From positions 1 through 64,000 of the forward strand of contig NZ_CAJQTX010000010.1 in NCBI RefSeq assembly GCF_907163085.1: 64,000 nt of DNA, read 5' to 3'. The DNA is from Candidatus Accumulibacter sp. ACC003. GTDB lineage: Bacteria > Pseudomonadota > Gammaproteobacteria > Burkholderiales > Rhodocyclaceae. Position 1 is the first letter of the stretch, and the number at the start of each line of letters is the position of its first letter. The translations under genes were made by a program, and so were the position numbers. The notes beneath the pieces were generated by a model. The model was not told the origin of the DNA, ran no database searches, and was given only the letters and a program-made list of their open reading frames with translations. Shown here piece after piece: positions 37,386-45,936 of this stretch.

Positions 37386-37749
37386 TCAGAGCAGATCGGC
37401 GAGCCACCTTCGGCGCTCGCCGCGGCGATCGGATTCGACCAGCGCCACCTAGCCGGCGGCAGCGAAGCGCCGGCACTTCTGGAGACAAGTCATGACTATC
37501 GACACCGGAACTGGCCGCAACACGGCCCCACTGAGCCGCCACCACAGCGTTTGCGGGCGACGACCGGAAAGTGGCATCGGACTGGTCAAGCGACTATCGC
37601 CGCTCACCAAGCTGCAAGCGGATGGCGCCGATCTGTGTGCATTGATCGGTCGCAGCGAACTTGCGGCGATCGGCGCGCGTCGCAGCCAGGGCACGCTGGC
37701 CTCGCTGAGGTATCGCCACGAAACTACGAGGCCAGAGGAGACCGAGACG
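37386..37749. other. Gap before the GltI-like gene
   Basis: The frame of the downstream gene is open back to an ATG at 37492 with a weak GGAGAC upstream. The predicted 86-residue extension is basic, has no signal peptide and would hide the real one, so I leave it as a non-coding leader. No other feature is apparent. Confidence 0.5.
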
Positions 37750-38655
37750 ATGTTGCCAAGTTTGCGGCGTCTGGCCAGTACGGTAATGCTTGCCACTGCC
37801 CTGCTGTCGGCTCCGGCAGTGGCGCAGGAATTGACCGCTACGCTGAAGAAAATCAAGGATAGCGGCGTGATCACGCTGGGCCATCGCGAATCGTCGATTC
37901 CGTTCTCGTACTATGACGACAAGCAGCAGGTCATCGGCTACTCGCAGGACATGATGCTCAAGGCGGTGGAGGCGATCAAGGCCGATTTGAAGCTGGCCAA
38001 GCTCGACATCAAGCTGCTGCCCGTTACCTCGGAGAATCGCATCACACTGGTCCAGAATGGCACGGTCGACCTGGAATGCGGTTCGACGACCAACACCAGC
38101 GAACGCCAGCAACAGGTCAGTTTCTCGTACAGCATTTTCGTCGTCGGCACGCGTCTGATGACCAGGACCAACTCCGGGATCAAGGATTTTCCCGACCTCG
38201 CTGGCAAGAACGTCGTGACTACCGCCGGTACCACCTCCGAGCGTCTGCTGCGCAAGATGAACGCAGACAACAACATGAAGATGAAGATCATCAGCGCGAA
38301 GGATCACGGCGAAGCGTTCCTGACCCTGGAAAGCGGTCGCGCGGCGGCTTTCGTAATGGACGAGGTATTGCTGTATGGCGAAATGGCCAAAGCCAGGAAC
38401 GCCCGCGAATGGGCCGTCGTCGGTACGCCGCAGTCGTATGAAGCCTACGGCTGCATGATGCGCAAGGACGACCCGGCGTTCAAGAAGGTCGTCGATGACG
38501 CGCTGGCCAGGCTGATGACCTCGGGCGAAGCCGAGAAGCTCTACGCCAGGTGGTTCTTGCAGCCGATCCCGCCGAAAGGACTGAACCTTAACTTCGCCCT
38601 CTCGTACGCGCTCAAGAAACTGTACAAGTCGCCGAACGACAAGGCCTACGATTAG
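37750..38655 (+). CDS. gltI: Glutamate/aspartate-type periplasmic binding protein (GltI-like)
   Basis: The ATG at 37750 follows GAGGAG and opens a signal peptide (MLPSLRRLASTVMLATALLS, cleaved after PAVAQE). The 301-residue product shows the GltI pattern. It includes ITLGHRESSIPFSYYDD (ligand-site residues), GYSQDMMLKAVEAIK, the DLECGSTTNTSERQQQV segment and YEAYGCMMRKDDPAFKKVV. It would bind acidic amino acids in the periplasm. No permease or ATPase gene follows; a strong terminator does. It therefore either works with an ABC transporter encoded elsewhere or has another partner. Confidence 0.9.
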   Translation: MLPSLRRLASTVMLATALLSAPAVAQELTATLKKIKDSGVITLGHRESSIPFSYYDDKQQVIGYSQDMMLKAVEAIKADLKLAKLDIKLLPVTSENRITLVQNGTVDLECGSTTNTSERQQQVSFSYSIFVVGTRLMTRTNSGIKDFPDLAGKNVVTTAGTTSERLLRKMNADNNMKMKIISAKDHGEAFLTLESGRAAAFVMDEVLLYGEMAKARNAREWAVVGTPQSYEAYGCMMRKDDPAFKKVVDDALARLMTSGEAEKLYARWFLQPIPPKGLNLNFALSYALKKLYKSPNDKAYD

Positions 38656-38688
38656 GATTAGGCGCGACAAGGGCGAAGCCGCCGTACA

Positions 38689-38725
38689 GAAAGGCCAGGC
38701 AGCGTCGCTGCCTGGCCTTTCTTCG
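38689..38725 (+). terminator. Strong intrinsic terminator after the GltI-like gene
   Basis: A perfect 15-base stem (GAAAGGCCAGGCAGC and its complement) with a three-base loop ends in TTTCTTC, 34 bases after the stop codon. The matching A-rich left side means it may also stop transcripts arriving from gabT. Confidence 0.85.
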
Positions 38726-38841
38726 TCGCGCGCACCAACTACACGACTGCCGGCTGCCGACTCACCTGATCAGAGCTGCGCGTGCTCCACGCAGTTGGCC
38801 AGGATGCCGGCAGCCGCGCCGGCGTTGATGGCCTTGAGCAG

Positions 38842-40155
38842 TCAGGCAGCCAACGCGCGCAGCGACGCCTCGATGATATCCAGACCTTCGTCGAGTATGG
38901 CTTCCGAGATCGTCAGCGGCACCATCACCCGCAAGACATTGCCCTGCGGCCCGCACAAGAGCAGCAACAAGCCGCGTTGCGCCGCCTCGTTCTTGAGCGC
39001 GGTGGCGATGTCCGCCGCCGGCTGCTGCGGGTCGCCATTGCGGCAGAACTCGACCGCCGTCATCGCGCCCAGTCCGCGCACGTCGGCGATCGTCGAGAAC
39101 TGCTCCTGCATGGCTCCGAAACGCGCGCGCAGGCGTTCGCCAAGCGCCATCGAGCGCGCACAGAGCTGTTCTTCCTCGATCACGTCGAGCACCGCCAGGG
39201 CGCCAGCAACCGCCACCGGGCTGCCGGCATACGTTGAACCGAGACCGCCGACGTCGGCCGCGTCCATGATCTGCGCCTTGCCGACTACCGCGGCGATTGG
39301 CAAGCCACCGCCGAGGCCCTTGGCCAGGGTGATGATGTCGGGCTCGACGTCATAGTGTTCGCTGGCAAACAATTTGCCGCAGCGGCCAATTCCGGTCTGC
39401 ACTTCGTCGGCAACCAGCAAAATTCCGTGCGTGTCGCAAAGCGCCCGCAAGCGGCGCAGGAAGCCGAGCGGCGCCGGCAGATAGCCGCCTTCGCCCTGTA
39501 CCGGCTCGATGAAGATCGCCGCGACGCGCGTGGCTTCGATACTGGTCGCGAACAGGCGCTCGATGGCGGCGATGGAATCGTCTTCGGAAACACCCAGCAG
39601 GGAATTCGGGAAGGGAACATGGAAAATCTCGCCCGGGAATGGACCGAACTTGAGCTTGTACGGAGCGACCTTGCCGGTCAGCGCCATGCCGAACATGGTG
39701 CGACCATGGAAACCGCCACCGAAGGCGATCATCCCCGAACGCCCGGTTGCCGCACGGGCAATCTTGACGGCGTTCTCGACGGCCTCGGCGCCGGTATTGA
39801 CCAGGAAGGATTTCTTCGGCGTACTGCCCGGAGCGGCGGCGTTTAGCCGCTCGCACAGCTCGACGTACGATTCATAGGCCACCACCTGGAAACAGGTATG
39901 GGTGAAAGCCGCCAGTTGCTGGCGCGCCGCATCGACGATCCGGGGATGGCAGTGCCCGGTATTGACCACCGCGATACCGGCGCAGAAGTCGATCCAGCGA
40001 CGGCCTTCGACGTCCCAGATTTCGGCATTCCTGGCGCTTTCGGCAAACAGCGCGTGGCCCTGGCCGACACCCCGCGGCAGCGCGGCCAGGCGTCGAGCCA
40101 TCAGCTCGGAATTGCTTTTCAAGCGCAGTTTTTCGTTCGGTGCATTCATGTCCAA
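38842..40155 (-). CDS. gabT: 4-aminobutyrate aminotransferase
   Basis: The 437-residue class III aminotransferase converts GABA and 2-oxoglutarate to succinate semialdehyde and glutamate with PLP. The N-terminal segment LPRGVGQGHALFAESARNAE and SFLVNTGAEAVENAVKIARA are typical GabT. GFLRRLRALCDTHGILLVADEVQTGIGR carries the PLP-ring Asp (in VADEVQTG), and ITLAKGLGGGLPIAAVVG carries the Schiff-base Lys in LAKGLGGG. It lies 26 bases downstream of gabD and forms an operon with it. Length matches the family. Confidence 0.95.
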   Translation of the reverse strand: MDMNAPNEKLRLKSNSELMARRLAALPRGVGQGHALFAESARNAEIWDVEGRRWIDFCAGIAVVNTGHCHPRIVDAARQQLAAFTHTCFQVVAYESYVELCERLNAAAPGSTPKKSFLVNTGAEAVENAVKIARAATGRSGMIAFGGGFHGRTMFGMALTGKVAPYKLKFGPFPGEIFHVPFPNSLLGVSEDDSIAAIERLFATSIEATRVAAIFIEPVQGEGGYLPAPLGFLRRLRALCDTHGILLVADEVQTGIGRCGKLFASEHYDVEPDIITLAKGLGGGLPIAAVVGKAQIMDAADVGGLGSTYAGSPVAVAGALAVLDVIEEEQLCARSMALGERLRARFGAMQEQFSTIADVRGLGAMTAVEFCRNGDPQQPAADIATALKNEAAQRGLLLLLCGPQGNVLRVMVPLTISEAILDEGLDIIEASLRALAA

Positions 40156-40181
40156 TTCCTTTGCAATAGTGGTGTGGCGGC

Positions 40182-41639
40182 TTAATCGACGCCGCCGATA
40201 CAGATGTATTTGATTTCCAGGTAATCCTCGATCCCGTACTTCGAACCCTCGCGACCCAGCCCGGACGACTTCATGCCGCCGAACGGCGCCACCTCGGTCG
40301 AGATCAGACCGGTGTTGATGCCGACCATGCCGTATTCCAGGGCGCTGGCCACTCGCAAGCTGCGCGCCAGGTTCTCGGTGTAGAAGTACGACGCCAGCCC
40401 GTACTCGGTATCGTTGGCCATCGCCACCGCATCGGCCTCGGTCTTGAAAACGAAGACCGGCGCCACCGGTCCGAAGACCTCTTCACGGGCGATCCGCATC
40501 TGCGGCGTCACGCCAGCGAGGATCGTCGGCTCGTAGTAGGTCTTGCCGAGACTGTGGGGCTTGCCGCCACAGACGACACGAGCGCCCTTGGCGCAGGCGT
40601 CGGCGACCAGTTCTTCGACCTTGGCGATCGCCGCGTCGTCGATCAGCGGGCCTTGCGTGACGCCGTCTTCGCTGCCATCTCCGACACGCAGAGCCGCTAC
40701 CGCGGTCGCCAGTTTTTCGACGAATCGATCATGAATGCCTTCCTGGACCAGCAAGCGGTTGGCGCAGACGCAGGTCTGGCCGGCGTTGCGATACTTGGAA
40801 AGCATCGCTCCCTGCACCGCCGCGTCCAGGTCGGCATCAGTCAAAAACGATGAACGGCGCGTTGCCGCCCAACTCGAGCGACAGCTTCTTGATTGTCGCT
40901 GCGCACTGCCGCATGAGAATCCGACCAACCTCCGTAGAGCCGGTGAAGCTCAGCTTGCGGACCGTCGGATTGGCGCACAACTCGCCGCCGATGGCGATCG
41001 GATCGCCGGTAAGCACATTGAAGACTCCCTTGGGGACGCCAGCGCGTTCGGCCAGTTCCGGCCAGCGCCAGCGCCGACAGTGGCGTCGCTTCGGCCGGCT
41101 TGAGCACCACCGTGCAACCAGCCGCCAATGCCGGAGCGACCTTGCGGGTAATCATCGCCGCCGGGAAATTCCACGGCGTGATCGCCGCGCAGACGCCGAT
41201 CGCTTCCTTGGCTACCAGTATGCGTTTGTCGGCGTGATGCGGGGGGATCATGTCGCCGTAGATGCGCTTTCCTTCTTCGGCAAACCACTCGATGAACGAA
41301 GCGGCGTAGACGATCTCGCCGCGTGCTTCGGCGAGCGGCTTGCCCTGCTCGGCGGTCATCAGCCGCGCCAGGTCCTCCTGGTTGGCAAGCAGCAGCTCGT
41401 ACCAAGCGCCGCAGAACCTTGGCCCTCTCGCCGGCCGTCCTGGCGCGCCACGCCGGCAGCGCACGCTGCGCCGCCTCGATGGCACGGCGCGTCTCGGCAG
41501 CACCGGCGTCGGCTACCGCCGCCAGCTGCTCACCGGTCGCCGGGTTGCTCACAGCGAAGGTCTGCCCGCTATCGGCGCCCAGCCATTCTCCGTCGATGTA
41601 ACACAACTGCTTGAGTAGTGATTTATCGGCAAGCTCCAA
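40182..41639 (-). CDS. gabD: Succinate-semialdehyde dehydrogenase, three frameshifts
   Basis: A TTG at 41639 with AGGAG eight bases upstream gives [20 protein letters not shown], the usual GabD beginning. The enzyme oxidizes succinate semialdehyde to succinate with NAD(P)+. The sequence then changes frame near 41404 (extra base between VLRR and [12 protein letters not shown]), near 41059 (extra base in ALALAELAERAG) and near 40840 (extra base in IVFDDADLDAA). Across the three frames the active-site elements are present: [44 protein letters not shown] and [14 protein letters not shown] with the catalytic Cys. Corrected length is about 484 residues. All three shifts are one extra base, which points to sequence error. 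It is followed by gabT. Confidence 0.9.
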
Positions 41640-42128
41640 AGACTTATCTCCTGTGGGCCGGATCAATCGGTTGAAATGCTCACCGGGGCGGCGACCGGCC
41701 GCTCACTGCGCACCCCGAATGCGACGCACTTTACACGTGCAAACGGTTCGGAAAAGAACCGCTTGTTGAGATAATCACGATACCAATTGACGAGACGAGC
41801 GGGCCATGACTCACCTGGTGGAGAAGCGATCCGAGCGGCGAAGCCGCCGAGCCGACTGGCCCGCTACGGCAATTAAGATGGGGGGCAGCCTGGTGCCTGG
41901 TGAACCGCTGGCGGGCAGGGCGGCGGATGGAAGCGGCAGCCTCTCGGAGCAGCCCGAGAGCGGGCATGAGCGATAGTGAACTCCTGGCATACTCTTCGCC
42001 GCCAGCAAGAAGTGGCTCGGCAGGGCTTGCCGGCCCGCCCTGCCGCGCGACACGGCGGCTGCAACGACTGCAGCGCCGGCGACAGCTGGTCGCTACGCAC
42101 TGCCAAACCGGCAGTCGTAAACGGGCCC
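41640..42128. other. Gap between the usp gene and gabD
   Basis: This 489-base stretch between the 3' end of usp and the 5' end of gabD has no gene I can support. Near 42023-42048, GGCAGGGC and GCCCTGCC arms with a ten-base loop form a possible hairpin without a T-run. The gabD promoter should lie near 41700-41800, where the sequence is less GC-rich. Confidence 0.4.
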
Positions 42129-42572
42129 TTAGCGGTAGACGAGCACCGGCAGCTTGCTGTGCGACAGCACCTTTTGCGTAACGCTGCCGAGCACCAGGTT
42201 CTTGAGCTGGCTGCGACCGCGCGAAGCGATGAAGATGGCGTCACACTTCTTCTTCTTCGCCGCGTCAATGACCCCTTCGTACGCCGACGGCGGCCTGGTG
42301 ATGAACCCGGAATACTCGACGCCAGCCTCTTCGGCCGCTTTTGCAATCTCCTCAAGGTACTTCTCGCCCGTGGCGTGCGCCAGGCGGTCAAGTGTATTCA
42401 TCAGGCTCTTGTCGATGAGATCGCCGTCGCCGTAGACTGAGGGCGGCAGCAGCACGATGGCGTAGTAGCCAGTGACCTTGGCGCCGAGCGACTGCGCAAA
42501 TTTGACGCCGGCCTTGATCGCCTTGCGCGCCACTTCCGAACCGTCGGTGGGAATAAGGATATTCTTGAACAT
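42129..42572 (-). CDS. Universal stress protein (UspA family)
   Basis: The ATG at 42572 follows CGGGAGAG and gives the normal UspA start MFKNILIPTDGSEVARKAIK and a 147-residue protein. The ATP-binding signature near the end reads IASRGRSQLKNLVLGSVTQK, then LPVLVYR; the family pattern is G-2X-G-9X-G-(S/T). A longer frame upstream is not supported by a ribosome site. Usp proteins accumulate under stress or growth arrest; the target of this one is unknown. Confidence 0.93.
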   Translation of the reverse strand: MFKNILIPTDGSEVARKAIKAGVKFAQSLGAKVTGYYAIVLLPPSVYGDGDLIDKSLMNTLDRLAHATGEKYLEEIAKAAEEAGVEYSGFITRPPSAYEGVIDAAKKKKCDAIFIASRGRSQLKNLVLGSVTQKVLSHSKLPVLVYR

Positions 42573-42962
42573 GTGCTGCTCTCCCGGTAAGTGTTGCCTG
42601 GCTGCGACGGGGCATGCGCCGGATCTTTTCGCGGCACGAGGAAACCGTCGCGCAAACGCCAGTTGTCCTGAACAGCAACGGCGGGCTGGCGCCGCGCCTA
42701 CCGGCGCGCCCACCCCGAACATCCCCGGCGTTCCGACATGCGGCGAAAGAACCGGCAAGCCAAAGATGCTGCGAGCCAGTATATGGGCTCCGACAAGTCG
42801 CGGTCAATCGCCAGGGCCAGCTGCTTTTTATCGCCCTTTCCGGCCCCGACAGAGAACAAACTTGCCGTGGACAATCATCGCCTGGAGGATCCCAAGAGCG
42901 GCCAATCGTGCGCCGCTTGCTGATTGTGGTCGACACGCCACCCGCCGGCCAGCGCCTTCCAA
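42573..42962. other. Gap between ecotin and usp genes
   Basis: The 390 bases include the usp promoter region. I see no gene, clear dyad or terminator. No FNR-like TTGAT-N4-ATCAA site was found by eye. Confidence 0.4.
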
Positions 42963-43439
42963 TCACCCCCGGTCAATCGCCTTCGCCTGCGCGCTGGCGC
43001 TCCAGATTCGATAACGAACTTCGACGCCTTCAGGCGCATAGACGACGATCGGCAAACGGCTGTTATAGCGGATCAGATGGGCTTCGCCACGCAGCGCCAC
43101 GAAACGATCGACCTTGGGCTGACTCGGGTCGATGGCCATCAGCGTACCCGCCAAGGAGCCCAGCGAGCTAACGACGTAACGCGGAAACCCCCAACCCTGG
43201 ATCGTTTCTTCGGCGATGCTGCCGCTGAAAAAATACTGGTTCCCCGGGTCCAGCTCGAGCGTTCGCCCGGCGATCAGCTCGACCTTGAAATCGGCTTCAT
43301 CATCCTGCGCCGGTAGCTGCAGGACGTGGCGAACCATCCCTGCTTCGGCTGCCGGAAAGGCCTTCATGTTATCCGCCGCCTGCGCGGCAAGCACCGCAAA
43401 ACAAGCCCACAGGGCGAGCATTCTTCGAACAGTTTTCAC
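42963..43439 (-). CDS. eco: Ecotin-like periplasmic serine-protease inhibitor lacking the usual disulfide
   Basis: The 158-residue precursor has a signal peptide (cleavage after AAQAAD). The mature protein follows ecotin closely: KAFPAAEAGMVRHVLQLPAQ, then DFKVELIAGRTLELD, ETIQGWGFPRYVV, the reactive loop GTLMAIDPS and RYNSRLPIVVYAPEGVEVRYR. The P1 position appears to be Met, as in Escherichia coli ecotin. The two Cys that pin the reactive loop there are replaced (LELDPG and LMAID here), so no disulfide forms. Ecotins dimerize and block trypsin-fold proteases. The gene has no obvious operon partner. Confidence 0.88.
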   Translation of the reverse strand: MKTVRRMLALWACFAVLAAQAADNMKAFPAAEAGMVRHVLQLPAQDDEADFKVELIAGRTLELDPGNQYFFSGSIAEETIQGWGFPRYVVSSLGSLAGTLMAIDPSQPKVDRFVALRGEAHLIRYNSRLPIVVYAPEGVEVRYRIWSASAQAKAIDRG

Positions 43440-43649
43440 ATTTCTTCCTTTATGCAGAATTGGCCGACGAGACGAGCGGCACGCCGCCTGGCCACCGCAT
43501 CGCCGCCTCGACTTACGCCGCCGGAACTATAGCAAGCCCGCTGCGCATCAGAGGCCCTTCGCCGGCCAGCCTGTCGAGCACGGCTCCTGCCTACCCCGCT
43601 CGCCTCGGCGCGTGAAGTACCGGCGAGTGAGGCGCCGAATTCGCAGCCC

Positions 43650-44841
43650 ATGCGCGCCTTGCCCGGTAAACTGGCGAAGTCACCCTTATTCTTCCAACTA
43701 GCGCGAGCGGGCAAAAACGTGCCAGACCGTATTCACCGAACAGTGGTTCTTGCGGCGTATTCGCTGTCTGCCGCGCTGCTGCTCGCCCTGGCCGGCTGTA
43801 CCGGCCGCGAAGGCGCGCCCGACCCGGATCAGCCGCTAGTGGTCTCCGAGCGTACCTGGCAGTGGGTAGACCGCGACATCGGCGCCGCTTCGCTGACCGC
43901 CAAAGGCCCCGCCGAGAACTACGCGCGCGGCTCGATGGAGGCATGGCGGAGCCGCGTCCGCCAGCGCAGCGAGGAAGACTTCATTCCGTGGTACACCAGC
44001 TACTGGACGCAGCAATGGCTGTCAATCAAGGTCGCCTGGTACAAGCTTGGCGACGGCGAAGGCGACAATGCCGCGGTCAGGCGGCTGGCCGCCTACCTGC
44101 AGGACCAGTACCACGAGCGCGTTCTGGCTCCGGTCGCCGAAGAGATCGATCCCGAAGCGATCAGGCGGCAAACGACGGCGCTCTATGCCCGACTTCTCGG
44201 CGAGCAAATTCCGGGGATCCGGCTACGCTACGGCGTTCCGGCCAGGCAGTTCGAGCGACGGCTCAAGGCCATTCGGGCGATTGCGCCGGCGCCCAGCGCT
44301 TCGCTCTACGAACTTGTTCACGCCCGGCCCCTTGACTCCCTGGCGGCCTATGCGGCGCTCCTGGCGAGGATCAAGCAGGCCGGTGGTGGCGTCGGCGCCG
44401 GGCCAGCGGACGCGACAATCTCGCCAGTGGCCGAACGAACCGCCGAAAAACTGCTGGCCAGGCTGGCCGTCAGTGGCGGCGCAAGCGCCGCCGCGGCCGC
44501 GCTCGGTGGCGTTGCGGGGATGGTGCTATCGCTGGGCGCAACCGGAATCGGCGCCATCGCGCACGCCAAAGAGCGGCCGGAACTGGAAGCGCAGCTTCGC
44601 CAAATGCTCGACTGCCGCGCTGGATGAAATGTGGCACATTCTGATCGACGACCCGAGCAGCAGTGTGCTGGCCGGCGTCCATCACATCTCTGGAGAGATC
44701 GCCGGCAGTCTCGCCAAAATGGCTACGCCAGTGCTCGTGTTCGAACTGAAACCGCGCGACGTACCGCCGTTGGACGAAGGGCCTTCGCTGGACGAGTCTG
44801 ACGACGACGCTCTGGCCGATGATAGCGACGCGAACGAATAG
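43650..44841 (+). CDS. Lipoprotein of unknown function, one frameshift near its end
   Basis: A lipoprotein signal ends at LLLALAGC (about residue 50 from this start; a later start is possible). The mature protein is helix-rich (SEEDFIPWYTSYWTQQWLSI, then RRLAAYLQDQYHERVLAPVA). A Gly/Ala hydrophobic segment near 44480-44560 resembles a membrane or glycine-zipper helix. The first frame stops at 44627. An extra T near 44613 would join LRQMLD to ALDEMWHILIDDPSSSV and carry the protein to 44841 with an acidic tail (LDESDDDALADDSDANE). The total is about 397 residues. I do not recognise the family. Confidence 0.65.
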
Positions 44842-44928
44842 CCCGACACAGCCGCTGCCGAGCCATTCATCCGCTGGGGAAACAGGAAGCCTCCTACGGC
44901 CACCGTGGACTACTCGGGCAACGCGCGT

Positions 44929-45571
44929 TTACTTGCCCGGCTTGCCTGCGCAGACCTCGCCGGTGTAGGACGCGAGGCCACCGACTTCCTGCCCGGCAAC
45001 GGCGATCGTCCCCGAAGCCCCTTTAAAGTCGTCGCTTCCCCCAACGATTTTGAGAACTTGCCCCACCATTCCATCGCTGGTGATCACGCCCGTGTCTTTC
45101 GTGTACAGCTTGCCCTTCAGTCCATGAAGCTTACCGTCAAGCACCGCCTGCGAGGTGAAAACGGTCAGTCCCGCGCGCACTCCGGAGCCGAAATTAAGCG
45201 GCGTAGCGCCGAACGGATTCACCAGGCGACGAGAGCGCGACAAAGAATGGTGATGCCGGGACAGCGTTGCCTACCTGGACAGCGGTGAGTCCCGACGACC
45301 CGGTGAACTGCGCAACGCCGAAACCTTTAATGTCAAGACAGACCTTTCCTGGCGGCAGCTGCGAATTTACCAGTATCAGCAATGGATCGGCGCCCTCACT
45401 GTTGTCAGAAGGCCAAGCAAAGTAATCCGCTTTGGCCTGGTCGCACAACTTGGCTGGAGTAGACTGCACAAAGCCGTGCACCGGAATGCACTTGCCGCCG
45501 CCAGAACCATAGGCGGCGCTCGCGAACAAAATGCAAAGCGTTGCAACAGCAGGTTGGGTGATTTTTTTCAC
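44929..45571 (-). CDS. Secreted protein of unknown function, one frameshift
   Basis: A GTG at 45571 after AAGGAG begins a signal peptide (VKKITQPAVATLCILFASAA, cleavage near YGS). The mature part starts GGGKCIPVHGFVQSTPAKLC and reads to FFVALS. An extra base near 45229 then shifts it to RLVNPFGATPLNFGSGVRAG and on to the stop at 44929. The corrected length is about 214 residues. The segment KIVGGSDDFKGASGTIAVAG resembles the G-rich barrel pattern in the lipoprotein at 35410. Four cysteines suggest disulfides. Longer frames upstream of the GTG have no ribosome site. Confidence 0.65.
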
Positions 45572-45874
45572 TGTTATTACTCCTTCCAGAAAGAGCGGCC
45601 AGGCGCCCGTTTCTCGGCCGCGATTATTTGTAAGCGGAACCCCTCGGACCGCAGGATTATGGGCGATACAGCTGTAAATGCAAGGACAGGGGGATCGCCG
45701 ACGAAGCGATGACACTGTCGCCGAATCCGGGCAAGGAGCGCGCAGCGCTCGCTTGCCGCGCCGCTTCCGGAGCCTCGATGGCGGTGCGGCGCTGCCGGCC
45801 ACCGATCGACACGATGCGCCGACGACAGCGTTCGACGGATCTGGCCAAAGCCGACCACAGAAGTCAGGGATGGT

Positions 45875-45880
45875 TATAAT
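45875..45880 (+). promoter_or_regulatory. Likely -10 of the Mrp operon
   Basis: A perfect TATAAT lies 56 bases before the GTG start of mrpA, in the 365-base gap 45572-45936, which holds no supported gene. The -35 (about 45852-45857) is poor, so an activator or another sigma factor may be needed. Confidence 0.45.
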
Positions 45881-45936
45881 CGCAGCTCCGCTACGCCGGC
45901 GTCACGCCCGGACCATTCTTTTCTGGATCGGCCTTT

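Noticed and set aside
37492-37749. 86-codon N-terminal extension of the GltI-like gene
   Set aside because: It is basic, has no export signal and would bury the signal peptide at 37750, which has its own GAGGAG site.
38762-38841. In-frame codons after the gabT TGA reading LLKAINAGAAAGILANCVEHA
   Set aside because: The stretch would need stop-codon read-through. GabT already has its full family length, and a 23-codon open run is common by chance at this GC content.
42023-42048. GGCAGGGC/GCCCTGCC hairpin as a terminator of usp
   Set aside because: It is about 80 bases from the usp stop and has no T-run. Many such GC-rich dyads occur in the window.
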